Positions 43,257 to 52,535 of a DNA stretch of 64,000 bases are shown piece by piece. The position numbers and the translations under genes are program-made. The stretch's first letter is position 1; each line of letters opens with the position of its first letter. Origin of the DNA: an uncultured Lachnospiraceae bacterium (GTDB lineage Bacteria > Bacillota > Clostridia > Lachnospirales > Lachnospiraceae); contig CAKRHP010000006.1 of assembly GCA_934339135.1 (NCBI GenBank), positions 1 through 64,000 of the forward strand, given 5' to 3'. Below the pieces are notes generated by a model that made no database searches, was not told the origin of the DNA, and saw nothing but the letters and a program-made list of their open reading frames with translations.

Positions 43257-43286
43257 TTGACACACGTATTGAATACGTGTTATTCT
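43257..43286 (+). promoter_or_regulatory. Promoter with embedded operator before hicB
   Basis: -35 TTGACA (43257-43262) and -10 TATTCT (43281-43286) with an 18-base spacer. The spacer is almost wholly a perfect 19-bp palindrome, ACACGTATTGAATACGTGT (43262-43280). This is the expected form of an autoregulatory site for the ribbon-helix-helix antitoxin encoded next. Confidence 0.7.
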
Positions 43287-43306
43287 CTTTAAAAGGAGGT
43301 ATTCAC

Positions 43307-43705
43307 ATGGCTGATCTATTTTATCCTGCTATTTTTAACGTTGCTGAGGAAGGGGGCTTTTTTGTTACTTTCCCAGACTTTCCGGAATGTTTTACCGAAG
43401 GAGATGATATGGACCAATCCTATCAAATGTCGGTGGAAGCTCTGGGGCTTGCAATTACCAGCCGTCTTGAAAATAACGAACCATTGCCTGATCCAACGGA
43501 CTTTTCTGCCCTGATTTTAGATCAACAACAACGTGCTGTTATTATTAACTTTGATTTTCAAGCCTATCAGCGCAGACACAGTTCAAAATCTGTCAAAAAA
43601 ACATTGACGATTCCAGAATGGCTCAACGAAGAAGCATTAGAAAGAGGCCTTAATTTTTCCAAACTTCTTCAGGAAGCACTTCTTCAAAAAATTAATAATA
43701 ACTAA
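43307..43705 (+). CDS. hicB: HicB-family antitoxin, solitary
   Basis: 132 residues: a partial RNase-H-like HicB domain (LFYPAIFNVAEEGGFFVTFPDFPECFTEGDD) and a C-terminal DNA-binding part (KTLTIPEWLNEEALERGLNFSKLLQEAL) of ribbon-helix-helix type. AGGAGG precedes the chosen ATG. HicB normally neutralises the mRNA interferase HicA, but no HicA-sized gene adjoins it on either side. It is the only plus-strand gene between 13 and 64 kb and interrupts the usual sigF-spoVAA order. Confidence 0.88.
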   Translation: MADLFYPAIFNVAEEGGFFVTFPDFPECFTEGDDMDQSYQMSVEALGLAITSRLENNEPLPDPTDFSALILDQQQRAVIINFDFQAYQRRHSSKSVKKTLTIPEWLNEEALERGLNFSKLLQEALLQKINNN

Positions 43706-43761
43706 TGTCGTGATGCAAGCCTCAACGATACAATTAATTACGCAGGCGATTCTCCACCATA

Positions 43762-44550
43762 CTATTCCACCTCCTGCCGCAGCCGTAACAGTATCTTTTT
43801 TTCAAGGCGGCTGACCTGAACCTGGCTGATCCCCAGCTCTGCTGCCACCTGGGTCTGGGTCTTATCCTCATAGTAGCGCAATGTGATGAGTCTGCGTTCC
43901 TTCTCTTCCAGCGTCCCCAGAAGCTGTTCCAGCAGGACATGATTGATCACCTTTTCTTTTTCTGCATCCACCCCGGAGTCAGCTTCTCCGGTATTTCCCC
44001 GTACCGCTGCGGTTCGGGATACATAACCGACACTGGCATTTTCTCCCGCTACCACCTGATCGATCAGGTAAATTTCCTTGCCTTCCGGCTGATAGACCGG
44101 CCGGTATATGGAGTCCACATCCCGGTTTGCCTCGATCGCTACAGCAATCTCTTCCGGTTCCAGCTCCGTTGCCGCCGCGATCTCATCCACCGTTGCCTGA
44201 CGTCCCAGCTCCTGTCCCAGCCGCTGTGCTGCCAGCTTTACCTTCCAGCCGTTTTCCTTCATGGTCCGGCTGATCTTGATCATGCCGTCATCCCGCATAA
44301 ACCGTTTGATCTCCCCCAGGATCATAGGTACAGCGTATGTACTAAATTTTACATCAAATTCCAGATTAAAATGATCGATCGCCTTGATCAGTCCGATACA
44401 GCCGATCTGAAACAGATCCTCCGGATCATATCCTCTTCCATTGAAGCGTTTCACGATATTCCAGACAAGTCCCACATTTTCCTCCACCATTTGATCTCTT
44501 GCCTGACGGTCACCGGCACGGGCTTTTTTTAATAATTCCATTGCATCCAT
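43762..44550 (-). CDS. sigF: RNA polymerase sporulation sigma factor F
   Basis: Forespore-specific sigma factor. Region 2 is clear (ENVGLVWNIVKRFNGRGYDPEDLFQIGCIGLIKAIDHFN, DVKFSTYAVPMILGEIKRFMRDD), as are region 3 (QELGRQATVDEIAAATE) and the region 4 helix-turn-helix (QTQVAAELGISQVQVSRLEKKIL). 262 residues from the ATG behind GGAGGGTG. It is third in the spoIIA operon, after its anti-sigma factor and anti-anti-sigma factor. A stretch near residues 190-200 (NTGEADSGVDAEKEK) is a linker. Confidence 0.96.
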   Translation of the reverse strand: MDAMELLKKARAGDRQARDQMVEENVGLVWNIVKRFNGRGYDPEDLFQIGCIGLIKAIDHFNLEFDVKFSTYAVPMILGEIKRFMRDDGMIKISRTMKENGWKVKLAAQRLGQELGRQATVDEIAAATELEPEEIAVAIEANRDVDSIYRPVYQPEGKEIYLIDQVVAGENASVGYVSRTAAVRGNTGEADSGVDAEKEKVINHVLLEQLLGTLEEKERRLITLRYYEDKTQTQVAAELGISQVQVSRLEKKILLRLRQEVE

Positions 44551-44572
44551 TTGACACCCTCCACGCCAACTC

Positions 44573-44986
44573 TCATGTTCTGTCTCCAATGTGCTTGCTC
44601 AGCTTGACGCGGGTGCCCTTCCCCACCTCAGAATATACCTCCAGCTCGTCCATAAACGCTTCCATAAAGGCAAAGCCCATGCCGGAACGCTCCCACTCCG
44701 GCTTCGTGGTATATAAAGGCTCCATGGCCTTTTCAATATCCGGAATGCCCACTCCGTGATCTGTGATCTCCACCATGATATCCTGTCCCTTGATCTCACA
44801 AACGATCTCTATCTCCCCTTCTCCATTGTTATATCCATGAAGAATACTGTTGGTAACAGCCTCAGATACAGCGGTCTTTACATCCGCCAGTTCCTCCAGA
44901 GTCGGATCCAGACGGGTGATATATGCCGCTACCACAGTTCTTGCAAATGCCTCATTTTGTGAATTACTATCGATGATCAGTTTCAT
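44573..44986 (-). CDS. spoIIAB: Anti-sigma F factor/serine kinase SpoIIAB
   Basis: GHKL-fold kinase that holds sigma-F inactive and phosphorylates SpoIIAA. Visible: the N-box EAVTNSILHGYNN, the G1 box DHGVGIPDIEKAMEPLYTTKPEWERSGMGFAFMEAF, and the G2-like VGKGTRVKL. 137 residues is normal for the family. It lies between spoIIAA and sigF with short gaps. Confidence 0.96.
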   Translation of the reverse strand: MKLIIDSNSQNEAFARTVVAAYITRLDPTLEELADVKTAVSEAVTNSILHGYNNGEGEIEIVCEIKGQDIMVEITDHGVGIPDIEKAMEPLYTTKPEWERSGMGFAFMEAFMDELEVYSEVGKGTRVKLSKHIGDRT

Positions 44987-45000
44987 TTTCTGCCCCTTTC

Positions 45001-45384
45001 TTATCTGTTCTTTTTGGTATTAAGCCCTTCCACTGCCTGCTCCGGTGTTGCATATCGTTCAATGATCTGAAACAATCCGGATAGATTAAAGATCCGCTCG
45101 ATCTCCTTCCCAACATTGGTCACGGCTGCCCTGCCTCCCCGGAACATCACTCTCTTATACCGCCCCATGATCAACCCGATCCCCGAGCTATCCATAAAAT
45201 CATTCTCCCGAAAATCAAAGATAATATGACGGATATCTCCTGCGTCGATCAGACGATCGGACTGTTCCCGCAGCAAATTTACCGTATGATGATCCAGATC
45301 CTGCGAGATATAGATGATCAGACAATTTTGCTGTATTTCATAATGAATTGCTTCCTGTTCCTTTTGGTTCAAAATAATCACCAT
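45001..45384 (-). CDS. spoIIAA: Anti-sigma F factor antagonist SpoIIAA
   Basis: STAS-domain anti-anti-sigma factor; dephosphorylated SpoIIAA releases sigma-F from SpoIIAB. The phospho-acceptor Ser lies in DFMDSSGIGLIMGRY. The start is uncertain: the ATG used here follows AAGAAAGGA with no spacing, and GTG or TTG codons shortly downstream are better spaced. First gene of the spoIIA operon; I see no clear sigma-H promoter in the short gap after the upstream terminator. Confidence 0.94.
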   Translation of the reverse strand: MVIILNQKEQEAIHYEIQQNCLIIYISQDLDHHTVNLLREQSDRLIDAGDIRHIIFDFRENDFMDSSGIGLIMGRYKRVMFRGGRAAVTNVGKEIERIFNLSGLFQIIERYATPEQAVEGLNTKKNR

Positions 45385-45450
45385 TCCTTTCTTAAAACCT
45401 ACAGCGATCCGCTGCAAATACTAAAAGACAAAATCTGCATTTCCCATATA

Positions 45451-45503
45451 CAAAAAAAGACCCGCCAGAGTGATACAATAAAATGTACACTCTGACGGGT
45501 CTC
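45451..45503 (-). terminator. Intrinsic terminator after the TPR-protein gene
   Basis: On the minus strand AGACCCGTCAGAGTG pairs with CACTCTGGCGGGTCT and is followed by seven T. It separates the upstream genes from spoIIA. Confidence 0.9.
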
Positions 45504-45534
45504 CCCATCATTTTCTCTTATGTCGATGCATCGG

Positions 45535-46980
45535 TTACTGACCGATCTCCCGCAGTCTGCTCTTTGCCTCCGCAACACGGGCAGAATCCGGATAATCATT
45601 GACTACCTGATCGTAATACTGCTTCGCCGTTTCAAAATCAGACTTTTGCTGATAGCAGCGTCCCAGGAAATACATGGCATCTGTATTATCCGCATTAAAC
45701 TTCAGTGCCTTCTTGAGCAGCTTGATCGCCTTATCATAATCTTTCTTACCGGCGTAATCTCCCTGACCATTGTAGCAGTCTCTTCCCTTTGTAAAGAAAG
45801 ACTCTGACGCTGTAGCATAAGTTTCTTTTTTGATCTTTTTATAAAACTTCTTTGCCTCTTCTCCTGCCAGGCTATCCTGATCTACTTTATCCAGGGCCTT
45901 TGCAGCAGAAAGCTTATCATTGTTGATATAATACTGCATCGCCTGGATCAGGTTATCATACACCGCCTGAACGCCATCCAGATCCGTCGGATTGCCGCTC
46001 TGATAATCGGACAATCTCTTCGTCAGCTCATCCACCTGCTTCTGCAGCTCCGTATTGGCATTTTTCAGCGTACTGACATCGCTTTCCCCGGAAGCCAGAT
46101 TCTCACTATAGGTCTTAAATGCTTTGTTTTCTTTATTGCTGGAGTGCTGCTTTAATGCCGGGGTGATCAAAAACTGCATGATCACGATTCCGGCGATCAG
46201 TCCCAACAGCACATGTACAAACGGCAGAACCGATGGTTTTTCTTCCTTATACAAGGTGATCGGTTTATAGGCATTTTCATCTACCCTTGGCAGCGTCTTA
46301 CGCGCCGGCTGTTCCGCTGCTTTTTCTACCTTTGGTGCCGCATTTTCGCCCTTGATATGAACATCGGACAATTCCTTTAAATAAGCAAGTGTCGTGGTAT
46401 TGGTCACATCCACACCACTGATGGATTTCATCAGCTTGTACGCACGTACCCGGTTTTCCTTTTTGCCGGTCTTCATATAGAGAAGTGCCAGAAGCTGATG
46501 CGCCCGGATAAACTTCGGATTGGTGCTGACCACCTTTTTCAGCTGGATGATCGCCATATCTTCATCGCCATTCTTTGCAGAGAACAACGCAGAATTATAC
46601 TTTTTCACCATCTGACTGTAGGTTTCCAGCCGGTTCGGATTGGACTGGATCAGTCCGATATAATAATCTGCTTCATTATGCTCATTCTGAAAGTGCTTAC
46701 TGATCACCCACTCGCTGAGAGCGGATACGATCTCTCCTTCTTCAAAATAGATGAGACCCAGCAGGTTTCTTGCATTGGTATTTAATTTGTTAAATTTTAA
46801 GCTTTTGTGCAAAGATGCGATCGCTCCGGAAAGATCTCTGACCTTTGCCTGTTCCAGGCCCCGGTTATAGCAAATATTGGATGCACTGAGAACTCTGCGG
46901 TAATTACGCAGCTCTTGTCCACAGTTATCACAACGATCCTTCTTGAAAGACACCTCTGCATTACATCTTGGACATCTCAT
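45535..46980 (-). CDS. Zinc-ribbon, membrane-anchored TPR protein
   Basis: 481 residues from the ATG behind GGGGAAG. It begins with a zinc ribbon (MRCPRCNAEV...CDNCGQEL). Tetratricopeptide repeats follow (about 35-180, with GAIASLHKSLKFNKLNTNARNLLGL). A single membrane segment lies around 255-275 (FVHVLLGLIAGIVIMQFLI), then a coiled coil (NANTELQKQVDELTKRL) and more TPRs at the C-terminus (KKALKFNADNTDAMYFLGRCY). Likely a scaffold, with TPR domains on both sides of the membrane; function unknown. It precedes the spoIIA operon and is common in Lachnospiraceae by my recollection. Confidence 0.8.
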   Translation of the reverse strand: MRCPRCNAEVSFKKDRCDNCGQELRNYRRVLSASNICYNRGLEQAKVRDLSGAIASLHKSLKFNKLNTNARNLLGLIYFEEGEIVSALSEWVISKHFQNEHNEADYYIGLIQSNPNRLETYSQMVKKYNSALFSAKNGDEDMAIIQLKKVVSTNPKFIRAHQLLALLYMKTGKKENRVRAYKLMKSISGVDVTNTTTLAYLKELSDVHIKGENAAPKVEKAAEQPARKTLPRVDENAYKPITLYKEEKPSVLPFVHVLLGLIAGIVIMQFLITPALKQHSSNKENKAFKTYSENLASGESDVSTLKNANTELQKQVDELTKRLSDYQSGNPTDLDGVQAVYDNLIQAMQYYINNDKLSAAKALDKVDQDSLAGEEAKKFYKKIKKETYATASESFFTKGRDCYNGQGDYAGKKDYDKAIKLLKKALKFNADNTDAMYFLGRCYQQKSDFETAKQYYDQVVNDYPDSARVAEAKSRLREIGQ

Positions 46981-46990
46981 GTTTCTTCCC

Positions 46991-47143
46991 CTATTCTGCG
47001 TTCTTTGTGCCGGTACCTGCATCTGCCAGAATACTCTGGAGCAGATCCATTACATCTGTTGTACTGTTTCCGTAAATGGCATCCTCTGCCTGCTCAATAT
47101 CAAGACTTGGCTGAAATTTTTCTAATTCTGCCTCAAAATCCAT
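46991..47143 (-). CDS. Small acidic protein, 50 residues
   Basis: A short gene: ATG behind GGAGG, product MDFEAELEKFQPSLDIEQAE and onward to a TAG. It fits exactly between the FapA-family gene and the TPR-protein gene, on the same strand, 10 bases before the latter. No family recognised, but a good ribosome-binding site and tight packing in the operon support it. Confidence 0.6.
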   Translation of the reverse strand: MDFEAELEKFQPSLDIEQAEDAIYGNSTTDVMDLLQSILADAGTGTKNAE

Positions 47144-47201
47144 CTTACACTACCTCCATTCCATCATCAAATCATTTCTGCCGCAATTATCGACATCATA
47201 C

Positions 47202-48599
47202 TTACTCCAGACCATAGGATACGATTCCCGTTCCTCGTCTTCTATATTCTACACCAGCAATCTCCTCCTGAACAGATACATGTTTTCCATTTACCGTGAT
47301 CTCTGTTCCGGGATTCACCCTCTTTAATATGGTGATGCTGGCATCATTTGTTTTACTCATCTGATCCACCGTCTCCTGCTTGCGCTTCATGATCTCATTG
47401 AGACGGGTATCTTTTTCAATCTTCACTCTGGTGAGCTTTAATTTCTTTTGCTGCAGATCCGGTGTGGGCGAAGTTTCCAAAATTTTGTTGATCTTTTTCA
47501 ATGCATCTAAGATCTTTTCTACTTCTTCCTGAATCTGCTGGCGGCTTTTTTCATGCTGCATCAGCAGTGCAAACAGATTCTCCTCCATCCCGGCGCAAAG
47601 CTCTGTTTTTACCTCCGCCATATTGCCGGCAACCATAGTTTCTATGCTATGCATCGCAGACACACTGCCTCCGATAATGGCACCAAAGCGTCCGGACACC
47701 TTGACGTCCTGACCACAGGTGATCTGACAGTTCATGATGGCATTTGCCGCAACATTTCCGTCACAGTCAATAAATGTCTGCTCGAAGAACTTCCCGGAAA
47801 CATCGCCCTTTGCGGCAACCTTTCCCTGTCCATTTCCCTGCATGCCGTTTTTGAGAACCACATCCTTACCGGCAACCAGTGTGGCGGCTTCCACATATCC
47901 ATCCACGATGATGCTTCCCTTTTCGGAAGTGACCTTCATCCCGGACAGTACATTGCCCCGGATCCGGATATCTCCGATAAAATGAACATCTCCCGTCGTA
48001 GTATAGGATACATCGCTGTCCAACGTCAGCTCCGCACTGATATTCAGAATATCATTTTGATACGTTGCCTTACCGGTCAGCTTGGCGGTATAAACCAGAT
48101 TATCCGGCGAGAGCTCAAAGCCCTTGCCCCGCAGCCGCGCAAGATCCCTGCCATTGCGTCCCGGAAGGAGCTGTCCCAGAACATTCATGCCATCCTTTGC
48201 CTTCTGTGCCGGATGATAATGCACGATCTCCTGTCCCTCCCCTACGGAAGGAACCTGACCACAGGAAGCATAATCTACAGAGCCATCCTTGAGGATCTTC
48301 GGACGGGTATCCACATGAATGGGAAAAAGAAACTCAAACCATCCATCCTTCCCATCCAGCGGCTCCTCCCCTCTGGCAACGGCAAACCGCTCATAGTACC
48401 GTTTTTCAGACACTGCCTTTTGCAGAACATCCTCCTGAACACCATGCTCCACACCTGCCGCTTTCAGAAGAATCTTCAATTCATCCATTTTATACTCATG
48501 ATCTCGTTTCTCCGGCGTCAGAGTGATGTATGCCGCCATATCATCCTCGGAAATCTCTACCTGAACTTCTCCAAAATCGTTTTTATCCACCTTCTCCAT
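47202..48599 (-). CDS. FapA-family (DUF342) protein
   Basis: 465 residues with the FapA/DUF342 plan: an N-terminal domain, then a right-handed beta-helix of polymer-forming type (residues about 170-320, with GDVHFIGDIRIRGNVLSGMKV, GSIIVDGYVEAATLVAGKDVVLKNGMQG), then a coiled coil (ENLFALLMQHEKSRQQIQEEVEKILDAL) and a small beta domain. FapA-type proteins are linked to cell-surface or flagellar gene sets, but their activity is unknown. It lies between valS and the TPR-protein gene. Confidence 0.85.
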   Translation of the reverse strand: MEKVDKNDFGEVQVEISEDDMAAYITLTPEKRDHEYKMDELKILLKAAGVEHGVQEDVLQKAVSEKRYYERFAVARGEEPLDGKDGWFEFLFPIHVDTRPKILKDGSVDYASCGQVPSVGEGQEIVHYHPAQKAKDGMNVLGQLLPGRNGRDLARLRGKGFELSPDNLVYTAKLTGKATYQNDILNISAELTLDSDVSYTTTGDVHFIGDIRIRGNVLSGMKVTSEKGSIIVDGYVEAATLVAGKDVVLKNGMQGNGQGKVAAKGDVSGKFFEQTFIDCDGNVAANAIMNCQITCGQDVKVSGRFGAIIGGSVSAMHSIETMVAGNMAEVKTELCAGMEENLFALLMQHEKSRQQIQEEVEKILDALKKINKILETSPTPDLQQKKLKLTRVKIEKDTRLNEIMKRKQETVDQMSKTNDASITILKRVNPGTEITVNGKHVSVQEEIAGVEYRRRGTGIVSYGLE

Positions 48600-48661
48600 A
48601 AAATCACCCTACCTTTCGGAATGCCTGTTTCTAAGGTAAACAGACACCTGTCTGCGGTGCA

Positions 48662-51307
48662 TTATTTCTCCAGTGCCTTTAACTCTTCCTCAACCTTTGT
48701 CATCATACTTGTATATTTCTCTAATTTTTCCTTTTCCTCTGCGATCTTGCTCTCCGGAGCCTTGCTCATAAACTTCTCATTGTTCAGCATGCCGTTGACA
48801 CGCTTAAGCTCTCCCTCGAGACGCTTCTTCTCCTTGGTAAGGCGTTCCTTCTCCTTCTCAAAATCAACCAGATCTGCAAGAGGCATGTAGACCGTTGCCT
48901 TTGGAATCACAACAGATACTGCATTCTCCTCGATACCGGTCTTATCCATCTGAACGAAAAGCTCAGAAGCATAGATCATATGCTCATAGGCATCTCTGCT
49001 GCCCTCCAGCACCTTGCAGGTTGCCTCGTCATCTGCAACAATATAAACCTGTGCCTTGCGGGAATTGGCTACATTCATCTCGGTACGGATATTACGGATA
49101 CCGCGGATAACGTTCTTGATATTCTCTGCCATTTCCTCGGCTGCCGGATTATTCCACTGCTCCTTGTACTCCGGCCAGGAAGAGATCATAATGGACTCTT
49201 CCTCTGACTGGATCGTGCAGAATATCTCCTCTGTGATAAACGGCATATACGGATGAAGCAGCTTCAGAGAATCGATCAGCACTGTGCGGAGTGTCCAGAA
49301 TGCTGCATTGGCAGAAGCCGGATCCTCCTCCTTTGCAAACAGTCTTGGCTTTACGATCTCAATATACCAGTCACAGAACTCGGTCCAGATAAAGTCATTG
49401 ATCTTCTGTACAGCTACTCCCAGCTCGTACTTCTCCATATTCTCGGTAACTTCCTTCGCCAGGGTATTTACCTTGGAAAGGATCCATTTATCAGCTTCTT
49501 TCAATTCATCATATGCAGGTTCTGTGATGGTATTGTCACCTAAATGCATCATAATGAAACGGGACGCATTCCATACCTTATTGGCAAAGTTACGGCTTGC
49601 CTCCACGCGCTCCCAGTAGAAACGCATATCATTACCCGGTGCATTTCCTGTGACCAACGTGAAACGAAGTGCATCTGCACCATACTTATCAATCACCTCC
49701 AATGGATCAATACCATTGCCGAGGGATTTACTCATCTTGCGTCCCTGGGAGTCGCGGACAAGTCCGTGGATCAGTACCGTATCAAACGGAACCTTGCCGG
49801 TGTGCTCCAGTCCGGAGAACATCATACGGATCACCCAGAAGAAAATAATATCATATCCGGTTACCAGTGTGCTGGTTGGATAGAAATAGTCCATCTCCTC
49901 GGTATTATCCGGCCAGCCCAGGGTACTGAATGGCCACAGTGCGGAGGAGAACCAGGTATCCAGTGTGTCCGGATCCTGACGCATCGGCTTACCACATTTT
50001 GGACAATTACAGCTGCTTTCCTTTGTTACAACCATCTCTCCGCAGTCATCACAGTAAAATGCCGGAATCTGATGTCCCCACCAGAGCTGACGGGAAATAC
50101 ACCAGTCACGGATATTCTCCAGCCAGTGATAATATGTCTTATCAAAATGAGGTGGTACAAACTTGGTATCACCGTTCTTGACTGCCTCAATGGCAGGCTT
50201 TGCCAGATCATCCATCTTAACAAACCACTGAAGAGATACTCTTGGCTCTACGGTTGTATGACAACGGTAGCAGGTTCCTACATTATGCTCATGGTCTTCT
50301 ACTTTCAGAAGAGCACCTTCTGCCTCCAGATCAGCTACGATTGCCTTTCTTGCCTCATAGCGGTCCATGCCTGCATATTTCGGATAATCCTCTACGATCT
50401 TAGCATCATCGGTAAGAACATTGATCACTTCCAGATTGTGACGCTTTCCTACCTCAAAGTCGTTCGGGTCATGTGCCGGTGTGATCTTTACAACACCGGT
50501 ACCAAACTCCATATCTACATAATCATCCGCGATGATCGGGATCTGACGATGTACGATCGGCAGATCCAGCATCTTTCCTACCATATCCTTGTAACGCTCA
50601 TCGTTTGGATTAACTGCAACGGCAGTATCACCAAGGAGTGTCTCCGGACGTGTAGTTGCCAGATCAATATATCCGGTACCGTCTGTGGTCTTATAACGCA
50701 GATGCCAGAAGCTTCCTGCCTGATCCTCATACTCTACTTCTGCATCCGAAAGAGAGGTCAGACAATGAGGACACCAGTTGATAATACGCTTTCCACGATA
50801 GATCAGTCCCTTGTTGTACAGCTTCACAAATACTTCCTTGACTGCCTTGGAGCATCCCTCATCCATGGTGAAACGCTCTCTGTCCCAGTCGCAGGAAGAA
50901 CCGATCTTTTTGAGCTGTTCTACAATACGGCCACCATACTGCTTCTTCCAGTCCCAAACGTGCTCCAGAAACTTCTCTCTGCCAATATCATCCTTGGAGA
51001 TTCCCTGTTCCCGAAGCTTTTCTACTACCTTTGCCTCTGTGGCAATGGATGCGTGGTCAGTTCCCGGCACCCAGAGTGCCTCATAACCCTGCATTCTCTT
51101 AAAACGGATCAGAATATCCTGAAGTGTATTGTCCAGAGCATGTCCCATGTGGAGCTGTCCTGTGATATTTGGCGGTGGCATAACGATCGTAAACGGTTTC
51201 TTGCTGCGATCTACCTCCGCATGAAAATATTTTTTCTCCTGCCACTTGTCATAGGTTCTCTTCTCAATGTCCGCAGGATTGTAGTTTTTTTCCAGTTCTT
51301 TTGCCAT
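48662..51307 (-). CDS. valS: Valyl-tRNA synthetase
   Basis: Class I aminoacyl-tRNA synthetase charging tRNA-Val and editing threonine. The HIGH box reads PPPNITGQLHMGHAL near residue 45-57, the KMSKS loop is GRKMSKSLGNG, the CP1 editing domain contains ATTRPETLLGDTAV, and the C-terminus is the coiled-coil arm (EKEKERLTKEKKRLEGELKRV). 881 residues, full length. The 96-base upstream region has a small GGAGTTT/AAACTCC hairpin but no T-box features that I can identify. Confidence 0.97.
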   Translation of the reverse strand: MAKELEKNYNPADIEKRTYDKWQEKKYFHAEVDRSKKPFTIVMPPPNITGQLHMGHALDNTLQDILIRFKRMQGYEALWVPGTDHASIATEAKVVEKLREQGISKDDIGREKFLEHVWDWKKQYGGRIVEQLKKIGSSCDWDRERFTMDEGCSKAVKEVFVKLYNKGLIYRGKRIINWCPHCLTSLSDAEVEYEDQAGSFWHLRYKTTDGTGYIDLATTRPETLLGDTAVAVNPNDERYKDMVGKMLDLPIVHRQIPIIADDYVDMEFGTGVVKITPAHDPNDFEVGKRHNLEVINVLTDDAKIVEDYPKYAGMDRYEARKAIVADLEAEGALLKVEDHEHNVGTCYRCHTTVEPRVSLQWFVKMDDLAKPAIEAVKNGDTKFVPPHFDKTYYHWLENIRDWCISRQLWWGHQIPAFYCDDCGEMVVTKESSCNCPKCGKPMRQDPDTLDTWFSSALWPFSTLGWPDNTEEMDYFYPTSTLVTGYDIIFFWVIRMMFSGLEHTGKVPFDTVLIHGLVRDSQGRKMSKSLGNGIDPLEVIDKYGADALRFTLVTGNAPGNDMRFYWERVEASRNFANKVWNASRFIMMHLGDNTITEPAYDELKEADKWILSKVNTLAKEVTENMEKYELGVAVQKINDFIWTEFCDWYIEIVKPRLFAKEEDPASANAAFWTLRTVLIDSLKLLHPYMPFITEEIFCTIQSEEESIMISSWPEYKEQWNNPAAEEMAENIKNVIRGIRNIRTEMNVANSRKAQVYIVADDEATCKVLEGSRDAYEHMIYASELFVQMDKTGIEENAVSVVIPKATVYMPLADLVDFEKEKERLTKEKKRLEGELKRVNGMLNNEKFMSKAPESKIAEEKEKLEKYTSMMTKVEEELKALEK

Positions 51308-51403
51308 TGTCTTACATCCTTTCTCTTATTATCTATAATAATTTTCTTTATCAGCGCATGACGGAGTTTCAAAAAACTCCTAATATAAATCCTTTCGAAC
51401 TCA

Positions 51404-52522
51404 TTATATTTTGCGTTTATCCACCGGATTCAGCCCGAAGCTCTCATAGGTCGCATTATAGTACTTCCAGAAATCCTTCGCCTTGGAAAACAGATTGTCA
51501 TATACTCTGCCGTTCATCTCCACCCAGGCATGGCTGGTGTCATGGCACACATAAACATCCTTGTAGCCAATCTCATGGAAAAGAAACGCCAGTGCGGATG
51601 ACTCTGACACACAGCAGCCCGCATGGTGCCGGAAAATATCATTGGCAAAGGTGCATTCCCAGCCCTTCTTCTTATAAATCGGCTCCAGAAAACGATATCT
51701 GCGGTAATCACATTTCATAATGTACCGGTAACACTTCATTTTCTTCTGCTCCCGTGTGTCCGAGGGCTTTGTGATCTGCTTCAGCAGCCTTGCTGCTGTG
51801 CGCATGGTCTCTATCTTTTTGACGCTGCGCTTTGTCTGCACAGCCTGACCTTTGCGAAGCCGGATGCCATCGACCTTCCCATGATGTACCAGCACTCCGG
51901 TACTCCGGTCCAGATAATAATATTCTCCGCCCCGTTTCAGCCAGCCGTGATACATATCTCCGTTTTTGTCAAAATAATAAGTCTTTTTCTTCAGGGTGAG
52001 AAAGCTTTTGGTCAGCTTCCTGCCACCTTTATACACATACCATGTGGTATATTTCTTATGAACCAGTCTGCCCGGTGTAACTGTGGGTCTCACCGTAGCT
52101 TTCGGTTTCATGGTGTCTCTTGGCTTTGCCGTAGTCCCAGGCTGTGCCGATTCTTTTGGCTGCTCCGTCTCTCCCGCCAGTGCCACAGTCCCCGTTGGCT
52201 CTGCGGGAGTGTCTGCTGTCACAGCAGGCGGTGACTCCTCTGTGGAAGCCTGTGTCTGCTCAACGGCTGTTCCCTTCGTATCCTCGATACCGGAGACTCG
52301 AAGAATCCCTCCGGAGCTGTAGTAAAGCTCCTGATGCTGTGTCCCTCCTGCTCCACTCAGCTCACAGCACGCCATCTGTCCTTTGACATGCCTGATAACA
52401 TGTCCTGTAGCAGCATAAGCCCTGTTTCTGCCACTACTGCTTCCACACAGAGTTCCCAGTGCCACTATAGCCGTAACACCAAGCCAGATGCCTCTGCCCC
52501 TGATCTGTCTTTTTCCTCTCAT
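51404..52522 (-). CDS. Secreted transglutaminase-like protein with wall-binding-type repeats
   Basis: 372 residues. A basic N-terminus and hydrophobic segment ending near AYAA form a signal peptide. A Thr/Pro/Glu-rich linker follows (about 80-150). Repeats like GDMYHGWLKRGGEYYYLDRSTG resemble cell-wall-binding (choline-binding-like) units. The C-terminal domain is transglutaminase-like: Cys in HHAGCCVSESSALAFLF, His in DTSHAWVEMNGRVYD and a following Asp. A peptidoglycan- or protein-directed peptidase or cross-linking role at the surface is likely (inference). Confidence 0.82.
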   Translation of the reverse strand: MRGKRQIRGRGIWLGVTAIVALGTLCGSSSGRNRAYAATGHVIRHVKGQMACCELSGAGGTQHQELYYSSGGILRVSGIEDTKGTAVEQTQASTEESPPAVTADTPAEPTGTVALAGETEQPKESAQPGTTAKPRDTMKPKATVRPTVTPGRLVHKKYTTWYVYKGGRKLTKSFLTLKKKTYYFDKNGDMYHGWLKRGGEYYYLDRSTGVLVHHGKVDGIRLRKGQAVQTKRSVKKIETMRTAARLLKQITKPSDTREQKKMKCYRYIMKCDYRRYRFLEPIYKKKGWECTFANDIFRHHAGCCVSESSALAFLFHEIGYKDVYVCHDTSHAWVEMNGRVYDNLFSKAKDFWKYYNATYESFGLNPVDKRKI

Positions 52523-52535
52523 CTGCTGCTCCCGT

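Noticed and set aside
49544..51361. 605-residue plus-strand frame opposite valS
   Set aside because: Shadow of valS; the sequence is Cys/His/Ile-rich without domains, while the minus strand is unmistakably ValRS.
51308..51403. T-box riboswitch upstream of valS
   Set aside because: Only 96 bases are available, and no specifier or T-box consensus could be found; the single small hairpin is not enough.
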